64,000 nucleotides of DNA from Paenibacillus borealis (GTDB lineage Bacteria > Bacillota > Bacilli > Paenibacillales > Paenibacillaceae), in contig NZ_CP009285.1 of the NCBI RefSeq assembly GCF_000758665.1, forward strand, positions 3,906,001-3,970,000, in the 5' to 3' direction. The translations under genes and the position numbers were made by a program. Position 1 is the stretch's first letter, and each line of letters begins with the position of its first letter. Shown here piece after piece: positions 48,867-58,183 of this stretch. Under the pieces are notes generated by a model that saw only the letters and a list, made by a program, of their open reading frames with translations, had not been told where the DNA came from and did no database searches.

Positions 48867-51119
48867 ATGGTCTATTCGATAAGCCCGGCAGGGGAGTGGC
48901 TGCCTGCGGCGCTGGGTGGCGGCGGCTATATCACCGGATTGCTGCAGCATCCGGCGGACGGCCGTGTATTATATGCCCGCTGTGATGTGGCGGGCGTGTT
49001 CCGCAGCAGGGATGGTGGGGAGAGCTGGGAGACCCTGAACCGGGGGCTGACCCAGGCTTACCACCATCAGGTGCAGAGCTTTGCCATCAGCCGGCATCAT
49101 CCGGAGGTGATGTTCCGCTGCTGCGGCGAAGTGAGGAGCCGGACCTTCTACGGGGCGGTGCACAAATCGGCAGATGGCGGGAACAGCTGGTATGAGGTTT
49201 GCAGCGGCATGGGGTTCTATGGCAACGGCCCGACAAGAATGTATGGCGAGGTCATTGCCGTAGATCCTTTTCATCCCAGAATTGTTGCAGCCGGCGGGTA
49301 TACCGGCGGATTATGGATCAGCAGGGATGAAGGAGAGAGCTGGGAGCAGAGCAGCCTTCCGGAGGAGCGCTTCGGGTGCGTAGCTTTTCATCCGGATCAG
49401 CCGGGTATGTTATATGCCGGAACGATCAGCGATGAGGAGCTCAATATGGATTATGCCGATCCTGGGGAGTACGGCATATTAGGTCTGCTGCAGGACCGCC
49501 CTCGGGGCAAGGCGGGGAAGCTGTATCTCAGCTGCGATTCAGGACAATCGTGGGATCTGCTGGTGGAGGGGCCGAGCTTTGCCGAGCTGTCGTTCGACAG
49601 CCGGGACCCGCAGCGGCTGCTTGCCGCCTGTATCTGGGGCGGTATCAAGAGCAGCTCAGACGGCGGCCGGACCTGGCAATCTGCCGGAGCAGGTTTACTG
49701 AAGGGAGAGCAGCGGTACGGCACGATTGTTCAGGATTCCCATATCCCGCAGCGCTGGTATACAGCCCCTGATCTGCGGCCGCAGATGAAAGACATTCCGC
49801 CGGTTCCGCTATATATTTCCGAGGATGGTGCGGAGCATTGGAAGCTGCTTCATATCCATAAGGATGCGGATTTGAGCGGTTTTCCGGCGTATATGGACAG
49901 CTTCAATGGAGGATCGCGGGCTTCAGCTGCAGGCTGGGCGATCTCCAAGATTATAGTGGACCGGTTCACTCCAGGCCGCTTGTATCTCTGCAATTGGTAT
50001 GGTGTAGCCTATAGCGGAGATGGCGGATTGACCTGGCAGGCCGGGGAGTTCCGCGGGCTGGAGACCACTTGCATGGAAGCGGCAGCGGCAGATAAGCAGC
50101 AGCCCGGCAAGTTCTGCGTTACCATGGCGGACCATTCACCTAAGGTGACTGAAGATGGCGGACTATCGTTCCGCAATCTGCCTGGGCTGCCCGGCTATTC
50201 CGGAAGCTCTGCGGCCGTTATTTCCGCAGCAGATCCGGGGTTATACCTGTATGGCCTCATTGGCCATACCCGCAATGCTTGCATAGCGGCATACCGGGAA
50301 GGTGGGGGCCAGGCCCGTGCTGTCCTGACCCTTGGTTCCGGGTTATTCGTTCAGGCTCTGCGCGAGGACGGCAATCAGCCAGGCACTTATTATGCCTATG
50401 TGGATGGGAGTATCAGCGCAGGCGCAGGAATCTACCGTTCGCGGGATGGCGGAGCGTCATGGGAGCGCACAGCTTTTCGGCCTCCGGCTCATGTGGAGAC
50501 CCTTCCGCATCAGAAGCGCTGGATTGAAGCGGAGCTGCTGTCAGTCGTAGTCTATCAGGTCAAGAATGCCTGCGGGTCTAACCAGCTCATGGATATGAAC
50601 CCCCATAAGGCGGGCCAGCTTCTGGCGGGAGAAGCCACTGAGGGGATATGGCAATCTTCAAACAGCGGGGACAATTGGGATTTCATTGGAGAGGGACTTC
50701 CCTTTCAGCGCGGCGGTCCGGCTTCGGTACTGAGTACTGTGGCGTACTCTCCATCCCGGCCGGGAACGATCTATGCGGGGTTTATTTCGGAAGGGCTATG
50801 GCGCAGCAATGATTACGGGCAGAGCTGGCATAAGCTGTTCCCGGCTGCGGAAGGCCGGCTCTTCAATGTATCTGCCTTCTCGGCAGGGCGCGGAGAATAT
50901 GGTGAGGATCTCTTGATTCTGGCCAGTGAGCCGATGGTCCGGACCTCTACGGAGTCCGAATTGGCATGGAGCCGGGATGGGGGAGCCACCTGGGACAGGT
51001 GGGAGCATGCTTCGCTGGGAGCCGTCCGCTGGAAGGGGATTGCACTGGATTGTGAGGGCAGACAAGTGCTTGCCGTCACCTGCGGCAACGGTGCTTTCCG
51101 CGGGACAATCAGCCGTTAG
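48867..51119 (+). CDS. Asp-box beta-propeller protein (GH74/sialidase-like)
   Basis: A 750-residue protein without a signal peptide. It holds about twelve Asp-box motifs of the form S-x-D-x-G-x-x-W ('SRDGGESW', 'SADGGNSW', 'SCDSGQSW', 'SSDGGRTW', 'SGDGGLTW', 'SNDYGQSW', 'SRDGGATW'), giving a double seven-bladed propeller. The N-terminus 'LGGGGYITGLLQHPADGRVLYARCDVAGVFRS' parallels GH74 xyloglucanases, including the Asp in the 'ARTDVGG'-like motif used as catalytic base; the acid residue could not be placed. It lies before the GH26 gene and may act on imported oligosaccharides, or be a non-catalytic propeller. GGGGGAT precedes the ATG. Confidence 0.78.
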   Translation: MVYSISPAGEWLPAALGGGGYITGLLQHPADGRVLYARCDVAGVFRSRDGGESWETLNRGLTQAYHHQVQSFAISRHHPEVMFRCCGEVRSRTFYGAVHKSADGGNSWYEVCSGMGFYGNGPTRMYGEVIAVDPFHPRIVAAGGYTGGLWISRDEGESWEQSSLPEERFGCVAFHPDQPGMLYAGTISDEELNMDYADPGEYGILGLLQDRPRGKAGKLYLSCDSGQSWDLLVEGPSFAELSFDSRDPQRLLAACIWGGIKSSSDGGRTWQSAGAGLLKGEQRYGTIVQDSHIPQRWYTAPDLRPQMKDIPPVPLYISEDGAEHWKLLHIHKDADLSGFPAYMDSFNGGSRASAAGWAISKIIVDRFTPGRLYLCNWYGVAYSGDGGLTWQAGEFRGLETTCMEAAAADKQQPGKFCVTMADHSPKVTEDGGLSFRNLPGLPGYSGSSAAVISAADPGLYLYGLIGHTRNACIAAYREGGGQARAVLTLGSGLFVQALREDGNQPGTYYAYVDGSISAGAGIYRSRDGGASWERTAFRPPAHVETLPHQKRWIEAELLSVVVYQVKNACGSNQLMDMNPHKAGQLLAGEATEGIWQSSNSGDNWDFIGEGLPFQRGGPASVLSTVAYSPSRPGTIYAGFISEGLWRSNDYGQSWHKLFPAAEGRLFNVSAFSAGRGEYGEDLLILASEPMVRTSTESELAWSRDGGATWDRWEHASLGAVRWKGIALDCEGRQVLAVTCGNGAFRGTISR

Positions 51120-51147
51120 CAGGTAAACCTACAACTAAACGCGTTGT

Positions 51148-51172
51148 CGTTGCTGAAACACAGTTTTCGTTG
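51148..51172. repeat. 25-bp repeat flanking the GH26 gene (copy 1)
   Basis: CGTTGCTGAAACACAG then TTTTCGTTG. The second copy, in the same orientation at 54310-54334, differs at three of 25 positions. The two copies bracket the GH26 gene. Confidence 0.75.
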
Positions 51173-51195
51173 CTGCGGATCCTTGTTGAGTTCAA

Positions 51196-51210
51196 TAGAA
51201 AACGCTTACA
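51196..51210 (+). promoter_or_regulatory. Candidate cre (CcpA) site before the mannanase gene
   Basis: TAGAAAACGCTTACA agrees with WTGNAANCGNWNNCW at all specified positions but one (A for T). It lies about 30 bases before a TATAAT at 51241-51246 and 68 bases before the GTG start. CcpA binding here would repress the mannanase when a preferred sugar is present. Confidence 0.6.
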
Positions 51211-51277
51211 TTTGATGGGCCGGACGATGTAATCATCGAATATAATCCGGCTCTATTCAAATGGAGGACTGAACAAA

Positions 51278-54200
51278 GTGGCTGCACGAACGAGCAAAAA
51301 ATGGTTGCATGGTTGCCTGGCCCTCGCTCTGTTTGCTGCATCAATTCTACTGCCGCCAGCGGTATCGCATTCGGCAGGGGAGAATCTGCTTGGTAATCCC
51401 GGCTTCGAAGCGGGAGATGTGTCGTGGGAGAAATGGGGGAGTCCGGTGGTGACAACCGCCGAGAAGCATGGGGGCGCGAAGAGTCTTCAGGTGAAACGGA
51501 ACACAGGCGGGGCGTCGGCATCTGTAGCAGTTCAGCAAGGCAAAACCTACAGGGTGGGCTTATGGGTTAAATTCGCCGGAACGGGAGTGACGAGTGCGGC
51601 GATTGATGTGGATGCCTTCGGCAGTCAGCAGACGAAACAATATCTCTACTATTCGGGCTCGACGCAGTGGGAGTATAAGCAGCTGCTGTACACACCGGCT
51701 CCCGGGGTGCAGTATATCCGCTTCTCGTTCTGGAACAGCACCAGCAAAGATTATTACATTGACGACGCGGTGATCCGGGAGAATGTAGATATTGAACGGC
51801 CGTCAACGCCCGGAACCTGGATAGCCGAGCATGAGCCGGATTCACTTAAGCTGACTTGGGCGGGCTCTACAGATGATATGGCGGTCGAATCTTACCAGCT
51901 GTCCTACAAAAAAACGGAAGACTCGGGCTGGAATACCTTATCGGTTCCCCACCAGGAGACCGTCACATCATACACCTATACATTGCAGAATCTTGATCCA
52001 TTCTCTGTGTATGCCATTATGCTGCGTTCCAGAGATACTGCCGGCAATACTTCCGATGCGGTGATGGGCATGGAGGCGACACCGGGCGTGAATCTGCTCA
52101 CTAACAGCGGTTTCGAGACGGCTTCGATCAGCCCGTGGACCGAAACAGGAACGGTGCAGACCACAACCTACGGAACACACTCCGGACAATATGCGGCGCG
52201 CCTGCCGGGCAACTCGGCAATCAGAAGCGAGGAAATTCCTGTGTACGGGGAATACTCTTATCTGGTTTCCTACTGGACCAGGTCAGCAGCTGTGCCCCCG
52301 CAAGCATTAACCGTAAGTCTCAGTGTCTATCAGGATTTCACTGAAACTGAGCATCCGCTGATCGCAAACACCGCATCCGCATGGAAACGTTCAGAAGGGA
52401 AGCTGCTTACAGCAAGTCCTGGCGAATATATGCAGCTGACAGCAATGAATCAGACCGGGGCGGACCAGTTCCTGGATCAGGTATATGTCGGCATGCTGCC
52501 GGAGCTTCCTGCAGACCTCGCACCTGCAGCACCTGCCGGATTTACCGTGAATGCTGTAGATGGCGTATCCGCAGAGCTGGAGTGGCTGGCTGCCACCGGT
52601 CCTTTTGGGGTGAAGAATTATCGCATTACCTACAAAAAGGCGGCAGATATTGAATGGAGCAGTATAACGGTACCCTATGTTCCCGGTCAATCCTTGTATG
52701 CCTATAAGCTGGAAGGTCTGTCACCTGGGAGTCTCTATGAGGTTAAGGTGACAGCAGTAAGCGAAGGGACGGCAGTATCAGCGGCGAGTTCGCTTGAGCT
52801 GACTACCGGCAAGATGTATCCGGTGAATCCGGGGGCGTCGGAGGAAGCGGAAGCCCTTCTGGACCGGCTCTATGCTACGGTCGGCAATGCTGTGTATACG
52901 GGGCAGCATAACTATTACGAAGCACCCTCCCTTTGGTATGATACGGCAGCAGAATTGACCGGGTATTATCCGGCAATATGGGGCTCGGATTTCGCCTATT
53001 ATACCGGCGGGGATTTCAGCGCCCTGCGCCAGGCCATGATTGATGAGGCGATTATCAAAGGCCATTCGGGCAGCATCATTACCCTGACGTACCATGAGCC
53101 CCGGCCTATGGATTCTGCCACCGCCGGGTGGGAAAGTGTGACGGGAGATGTTACTTCAGCCCAAATGACGGATATTGTTACTCCGGGCACCGCTCTTTAC
53201 AATCAGTGGGCGGCGCAGGTAGACGAAGTTGCGGGATACCTGGCTCAGCTGAGGGATGAAGGGATTCCGGTGCTGTGGCGGCCGTATCATGAGATGAATG
53301 CCGAATTCTTCTGGTGGGGCGCGCGGCCGGAGCTGTTCAGGCAGCTGTGGGACAACATGTACGACCGCTTCACCCATCTGCACGGTCTGGATAATCTGAT
53401 CTGGGTATGGAGCCCGAATGCCGAGAGCTCGTGGGCCTATGATTCAGCTCCGTATTATCCCGGTCATGATGCGGTGGATGTTCTGGCGATGGATATCTAT
53501 AACAATGATTACCGTGATACGTATTATAACAAGCTTGTGCAGCTCAGCGGCGGCAGACCGATTGCCATCGGGGAGAACGGGGAGCTGCCGGACATGGATA
53601 TGCTGCGGGAGAAGCAGTCCCGTTATACGTATTTCATGACCTGGTCGCAATATTTGACCGACAAGAATTCGCTCAGTGCCATTCAGGCTCTCTTCAGCAA
53701 TACCCGTGCGCTCCATAACGGCGAAACCGGCAACGGCCCGTATGTGCCGCCGCCTGCTGACAGTTATATCATTGATGACTTCGAACAGTACGGCAGCTCA
53801 AACAGCAGCCTGCGTGACAAATGGCAGCGGAATGTCTCCGGCAACGCAGCGACGGTAACGCTGGACACTTACCATCTGAACAGCGGCACTTACGGGCTTA
53901 AGCTGGACTATACGGTTGGCAATCCCGGCTATGCGGGAGTCTACCGCAGTATGGGCAAGGAATGGCCGGGCATGGAAGCCATCTCCTTCTGGCTGCAGCC
54001 GGATGGCTCGAACCGGCAGCTTGCGGTTCAGTTTCATGAGACGAACGGTGAGGTGTGGGAAGCCAGTATTCGAATTCAAGGAACATCTCCAGTGCTTGTA
54101 AGGATTCCCTTTAGCGAGTTCCTGCGCCCTGGCTGGTCTACCGGCGGCAATGGAGTCATTGATCTGGGTTCCATTAAAGAATTCGCATTCTATATTGCCC

Positions 54201-54280
54201 AAGGCAGCGGGACACAGGGCAGCGGAACGCTGTATATAGACGATGTAAAAGCTGTCAGGCTGCCTGCAGAGGGGGACTAA
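51278..54280 (+). CDS. Secreted modular beta-mannanase, glycoside hydrolase family 26
   Basis: A 1000-residue exported enzyme. After the signal peptide (1-32) come a CBM4/9-like module (33-172, 'ENLLGNPGFEAGDVSWEKWG'), a fibronectin III domain (about 175-263), a second CBM-like module (265-408, 'NLLTNSGFETASISPWTETG'), another fibronectin III (about 415-508), the GH26 barrel (about 515-810) and a C-terminal carbohydrate-binding module (825-995, 'YIIDDFEQYGSSNSSLRDKW'). The catalytic acid/base is Glu672 ('WRPYHEMN') and the nucleophile Glu766 ('IAIGENGELP'). GH26 enzymes mostly cut beta-1,4-mannan. GTG start ten bases after GGAGG. It begins the galactomannan cluster. Confidence 0.92.
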   Translation: MAARTSKKWLHGCLALALFAASILLPPAVSHSAGENLLGNPGFEAGDVSWEKWGSPVVTTAEKHGGAKSLQVKRNTGGASASVAVQQGKTYRVGLWVKFAGTGVTSAAIDVDAFGSQQTKQYLYYSGSTQWEYKQLLYTPAPGVQYIRFSFWNSTSKDYYIDDAVIRENVDIERPSTPGTWIAEHEPDSLKLTWAGSTDDMAVESYQLSYKKTEDSGWNTLSVPHQETVTSYTYTLQNLDPFSVYAIMLRSRDTAGNTSDAVMGMEATPGVNLLTNSGFETASISPWTETGTVQTTTYGTHSGQYAARLPGNSAIRSEEIPVYGEYSYLVSYWTRSAAVPPQALTVSLSVYQDFTETEHPLIANTASAWKRSEGKLLTASPGEYMQLTAMNQTGADQFLDQVYVGMLPELPADLAPAAPAGFTVNAVDGVSAELEWLAATGPFGVKNYRITYKKAADIEWSSITVPYVPGQSLYAYKLEGLSPGSLYEVKVTAVSEGTAVSAASSLELTTGKMYPVNPGASEEAEALLDRLYATVGNAVYTGQHNYYEAPSLWYDTAAELTGYYPAIWGSDFAYYTGGDFSALRQAMIDEAIIKGHSGSIITLTYHEPRPMDSATAGWESVTGDVTSAQMTDIVTPGTALYNQWAAQVDEVAGYLAQLRDEGIPVLWRPYHEMNAEFFWWGARPELFRQLWDNMYDRFTHLHGLDNLIWVWSPNAESSWAYDSAPYYPGHDAVDVLAMDIYNNDYRDTYYNKLVQLSGGRPIAIGENGELPDMDMLREKQSRYTYFMTWSQYLTDKNSLSAIQALFSNTRALHNGETGNGPYVPPPADSYIIDDFEQYGSSNSSLRDKWQRNVSGNAATVTLDTYHLNSGTYGLKLDYTVGNPGYAGVYRSMGKEWPGMEAISFWLQPDGSNRQLAVQFHETNGEVWEASIRIQGTSPVLVRIPFSEFLRPGWSTGGNGVIDLGSIKEFAFYIAQGSGTQGSGTLYIDDVKAVRLPAEGD

Positions 54281-54309
54281 ACGGATAGCAGCGCATCGGT
54301 ATAAATCTC

Positions 54310-54334
54310 CGTTGCTGGACCACATTTTTCGTTG
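54310..54334. repeat. 25-bp repeat flanking the GH26 gene (copy 2)
   Basis: Second copy of the repeat at 51148-51172, with 22 of 25 bases identical and the same orientation; located between the GH26 stop and the first permease gene. Confidence 0.75.
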
Positions 54335-54410
54335 ACCGCGCTACTGGTTGCTCCTTCCTGAAGATCATAGAATAAAGCTGTAAAGCAAAGAAACAGGAAG
54401 GATGACCAAT

Positions 54411-55364
54411 GTGGAAATCGAGCGGAGATTGCATATCCGTAAGGAAGGGAGCCGGGTATCCTGGTGGACCGGCTGGATCAGACAGTGGGATCTTCAACTG
54501 ATGGTTGTGCCGGCTATGATCTTCATTTTCATCTTCAGTTACCTGCCCATGTACGGAGTTCTAATGGCTTTCCAGGATTATCAGCTGTTCGGCGGATTCT
54601 TACACAGCCCATGGGTGGGGCTGAAGCATTTCGAGGCTTTCTTCAATTCCCCGGACTTCTGGAGAGTAATGCGCAATACAATGGTGATCAGTCTGCTGAA
54701 GCTCTGCTTCGGGTTCCCGGCACCGATATTGCTGGCGCTGATGCTGAACGAGGTCCGGAGTATGATGTTCAAGCGGGTCGTGCAGACCGTCAGCTATCTG
54801 CCGCATTTTCTCTCCTGGGTGATCGTCGGCGGGTTCGTAGGCTCGATGCTGTCGACTGATAATGGAAGCGTTAACATGCTGCTGATGAGCTTGAATCTTA
54901 CTTCTGAGCCGATCAGCTTCCTGTCTGTGCCTGAATATTTCTGGGGCATTCTCGTAGGTACGGGGATGTGGAAGGAGATGGGGTTTGCCGCGATTGTCTA
55001 CCTGGCTGCGATTGCCGGAATTGATCCGCATCTCTATGAAGCCGCTTCCATTGACGGGGCGGGGAGATTCAAGCAGATACAGCTGATCACACTGCCCTGT
55101 ATCCGGCCGGTCATTATTATCTTCATGATTCTGGCGGTGGGGAATATTCTTAACGCCGGGTTTGAAGATATTCTGATTCTGGCCACGAATCCGATTCTCC
55201 GCGATGTGTCGGATGTTATCGATACCTATGTGTACCGGATGGGGATACTGAACAACCGTTTCTCGTATGCAGCAGCAGCTGGATTGTTCAAGGCCGTTGT
55301 CAGTGTAACCCTGCTGGCACTTGCCAATAAGGCAGCCAGAAAAATGGGTTCCAGCCTATGGTAA
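54411..55364 (+). CDS. Oligosaccharide ABC transporter permease (LplB-type)
   Basis: A 317-residue inner-membrane permease with six helices, of the LplB/UgpA-like CUT1 group ('DLQLMVVPAMIFIFIFSYLPMYGVLMAFQDYQLFGGFLHSPWVGLKHFEAFF'). The EAA loop reads 'YEAASIDGAGRFKQIQLITLPCIRP'. AGGAAGG directly abuts the ATG at 54402, so the GTG at 54411, nine bases from that site, is the better start. It pairs with the YtcP-type permease and the lipoprotein that follow; the ATPase is not in the window and may be a shared MsmX-type protein. Confidence 0.93.
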   Translation: MEIERRLHIRKEGSRVSWWTGWIRQWDLQLMVVPAMIFIFIFSYLPMYGVLMAFQDYQLFGGFLHSPWVGLKHFEAFFNSPDFWRVMRNTMVISLLKLCFGFPAPILLALMLNEVRSMMFKRVVQTVSYLPHFLSWVIVGGFVGSMLSTDNGSVNMLLMSLNLTSEPISFLSVPEYFWGILVGTGMWKEMGFAAIVYLAAIAGIDPHLYEAASIDGAGRFKQIQLITLPCIRPVIIIFMILAVGNILNAGFEDILILATNPILRDVSDVIDTYVYRMGILNNRFSYAAAAGLFKAVVSVTLLALANKAARKMGSSLW

Positions 55365-55440
55365 GCGGAGCAGTATCCATGCGTTGTGTAAGCAGAAATG
55401 TTCATGAAATCAGACTCTGCGGGGAAAGGGGTTACAGGTT

Positions 55441-56340
55441 ATGATGAAGCTGTCAACGGGGGATAAAGTGCTGCAGCTGTTCATTTATATCATTCTGCTC
55501 CTGCTGGGCTTCGTCACCCTGTATCCCTTCTGGAATTCCCTGGTCATTTCCTTCAATATGGGCTCGGATACGTCACTGGGCGGCATTACTTTCTGGCCCA
55601 GAGTTCCAACATTAGATAACTATGAGGTCGTCTTTCAGGACAGCAGGATCGGGCAGGCATTCATGATCTCCATCATGCGAACGTTAACCGGAACGATCCT
55701 GTCCGTGCTGTTCACCGCTATCCTGGCCTACGGGTTATCACGTCATGAACTGATCGGGCGCAAATTCTATATGGTCTTCTGTATCATTACGATGTACTTC
55801 AGCGGCGGCTTGATACCCACCTTTCTGCTGCTGCGGGAGTTTGGCATGATGGATACCTTTTGGGTGCTGGTTATTCCCGGGTTAATCAGTGTATATAATA
55901 TGATTATTTTCCGGACCTTCTTTCTTGGCCTGCCGGCCGGACTGGCAGAATCCGCACGGATTGACGGCTGCAATCATATCGGTGTGCTGATCCGTATCAT
56001 ATTGCCGATATCAGGTCCTGTCGTGGCTACGCTGTCTCTTTTCACGGCTGTCTATCATTGGAATGACTGGTTCTCAGCCAGTATATATATCAACGATCCG
56101 AGCCTGATTCCGATTCAGACGCTCTTGAAGCAGATCCTCAATTCTAACATTGTGACAGATCAGCTTCAGTCTGTAGGCAATGCGGCGGCCCAGGACCGTC
56201 TGGCACTGGTGCAGTCCGTCACCACCAAGTCGCTGATTATGGCTACTACTATGGTGGCTACGCTGCCGATCATTATGGTGTATCCATTTCTGCAAAAATA
56301 TTTTGTCAAAGGGGTGCTCATCGGTTCATTGAAAGAGTAG
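55441..56340 (+). CDS. Oligosaccharide ABC transporter permease (YtcP-type)
   Basis: A 299-residue six-helix permease of the YtcP/MalG-like group ('FIYIILLLLGFVTLYPFWNSLVISFN'), with EAA loop 'AESARIDGCNHIGVLIRIILPISGPV' and the C-terminal 'YPFLQKYFVKGVLIGSLKE' common to this type. AAAGGGG precedes the ATG. Second permease of the probable manno-oligosaccharide importer. Confidence 0.93.
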   Translation: MMKLSTGDKVLQLFIYIILLLLGFVTLYPFWNSLVISFNMGSDTSLGGITFWPRVPTLDNYEVVFQDSRIGQAFMISIMRTLTGTILSVLFTAILAYGLSRHELIGRKFYMVFCIITMYFSGGLIPTFLLLREFGMMDTFWVLVIPGLISVYNMIIFRTFFLGLPAGLAESARIDGCNHIGVLIRIILPISGPVVATLSLFTAVYHWNDWFSASIYINDPSLIPIQTLLKQILNSNIVTDQLQSVGNAAAQDRLALVQSVTTKSLIMATTMVATLPIIMVYPFLQKYFVKGVLIGSLKE

Positions 56341-56381
56341 CGCAAATTCCTTGAATTCACATTTAGAGAGGGGTTACTGAT

Positions 56382-58046
56382 TTGAAACGGACGAAAAGCT
56401 TGGCGCAAATGACAGTTGTGTTATGCACGGTGTTGCTGATGGCAGGATGCGGGGGAGGGAACAACACAGCCCAGAGTACGACAGAACCCGGTAAAGAACC
56501 GGCGGCAGCCACTGCTGCAGCAGAAACGTCGGTACCGGCAACGGAAGAACCTTCCACTGAAGCAGTGAGTACAGTCAAGCCGGTAACCTTCAGTTATTAC
56601 AGCAATTATGATTGGGATACCACGGAGCAGTGGGGTGCTGATTCAACCACCCGCTGGATTGCCGACACCCTGAAGGTCAATATGACACCCGTTCAGTCAA
56701 GCGGCGCTGCTGAGACCAAGTTCAGTACCATGATTGCCTCGGGCAGTCTGCCGGATGTCATTATGACGGATCGGGGCGCAAGTGTCGAGCGTCTGCGGCA
56801 GGGCGGAATGCTGGTAGCGCTGGATGAATACCTTGATAAATATCCGAATCTGAAGAATAATGCCGGGGAAGCCACGCTAGGCATGCTCCGCTCAGACGAC
56901 GGCAAGCTGTACCAGTTCCCGAACTGGTATACCTCAAGTCCGAACGGTAACGGCGGCTGGATCATTAACAAGAAGATCTATAAAGAACTGGGTTCGCCTA
57001 AGCTGGAAACCTATGATGACCTGTATGCCTATCTGAAGCAGGTGAAGGAGAAATACAGTGATGTCGTTCCGCTGGAGGTAGGAGCCAAAGGCCGTGGTAT
57101 TGATACCATGTATGGCGGATGGGCCGAGAATAAACCTTATCTGACGAGAGCCAATCCCGTAGGGAATGAACTGAAATCGATTTTTGAGGATCAGGTATTC
57201 ATTGAGAACATGCAGTATGCCAGCAAGCTGTTCCGCGACAAGCTGATTTCACAGGATGTGTTCACACAGACCGGCGACCAGATTAACGAAAAGCTGAAAA
57301 CGGGCCGCGTTGCCGTATATGTGGATGGCGATGTGGTCAATCCGGGCCGGGGAGCGGACGGTGCCCTGAAGGCAACCGATCCGGAAGCAGGCTATGAGAT
57401 CATCTGGCCGATTCACAAAGCCGGCCTCGATGCCGCCAAGATCACTCCGAACAATTACAATTCCCTCGGCTGGAATGTGCTTGTCATTACCAAGAATGCA
57501 AAGGACCCTGAAGCGATCTTTTCATATCTGGACTGGTTGACCGGAGAGGAAGGCCAGCGCATCATCAACTTCGGACGTAAGGGGCTCTACTGGGATGAGA
57601 CCGATGCAGACGGAGTGCCGATTCTGAATGCCGGGGGACTCAGCACGGAGCAGACGGGCAAAGACAAGGAAAGGATCGGACGTTTCAACTGGGTGGGTAA
57701 CACTACATTCATTGACCAGACCAAAGCCAAGATGGATGCACAGCTGCCGGCTGACAAGCAGAACTGGACGACACTGGCCCAGCAGAAGGTGACCTGGAAG
57801 ACTTCCAGAAACTTTACGGAGTTCGTCAACCTTGACCCGTTGCCGGATTCGGAAGAAGGCACGATTGCCACAGCCGTCAACGATATCTATCAGGAGGCTT
57901 TTGCCAAGACGCTGTATGCCAAGAGTGATGAAGAGGTGCTTAGCCTGATTAACAAAGCGAATGAAGACGCCAAAAAAGCAGGTTACGACAAGCTGCTGGT
58001 GTACCAGACGGAAAGATGGCAGAGCAACCTCAGCAAGATGAAATAA
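56382..58046 (+). CDS. Extracellular solute-binding lipoprotein (LplA/YtcQ-type)
   Basis: A 554-residue lipoprotein: signal with lipobox 'LLMAGC', a Thr/Ala/Glu-rich spacer (about 25-65), and a large family-1 binding fold ('SYYSNYDWDTTEQWGADSTTRWIADTLKVNMTPVQSS' to 'YDKLLVYQTERWQSNLSK'). The 550-residue size is usual for LplA/YtcQ proteins that bind oligosaccharides. TTG start with GAGAGGGG. It would capture the products of the GH26 enzyme and hand them to the two permeases upstream. Confidence 0.93.
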   Translation: MKRTKSLAQMTVVLCTVLLMAGCGGGNNTAQSTTEPGKEPAAATAAAETSVPATEEPSTEAVSTVKPVTFSYYSNYDWDTTEQWGADSTTRWIADTLKVNMTPVQSSGAAETKFSTMIASGSLPDVIMTDRGASVERLRQGGMLVALDEYLDKYPNLKNNAGEATLGMLRSDDGKLYQFPNWYTSSPNGNGGWIINKKIYKELGSPKLETYDDLYAYLKQVKEKYSDVVPLEVGAKGRGIDTMYGGWAENKPYLTRANPVGNELKSIFEDQVFIENMQYASKLFRDKLISQDVFTQTGDQINEKLKTGRVAVYVDGDVVNPGRGADGALKATDPEAGYEIIWPIHKAGLDAAKITPNNYNSLGWNVLVITKNAKDPEAIFSYLDWLTGEEGQRIINFGRKGLYWDETDADGVPILNAGGLSTEQTGKDKERIGRFNWVGNTTFIDQTKAKMDAQLPADKQNWTTLAQQKVTWKTSRNFTEFVNLDPLPDSEEGTIATAVNDIYQEAFAKTLYAKSDEEVLSLINKANEDAKKAGYDKLLVYQTERWQSNLSKMK

Positions 58047-58183
58047 CCATAGAGTCTGCCGGGGGCGTGGGGTATACTGAAGCCAAGTATACCCCATTAT
58101 TTGGGAAGAGACAGCCTTCCGCCTATGGGGATCACATCCGCATTTGCGTTCTGGCGGCAAGCGGGTTCGAAGGATGGGATAGA

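Noticed and set aside
58016..58183. N-terminal extension of the YesN-type regulator
   Set aside because: The frame is open but overlaps the end of the binding-protein gene; the receiver domain begins exactly at the ATG at 58184, which has a ribosome site.
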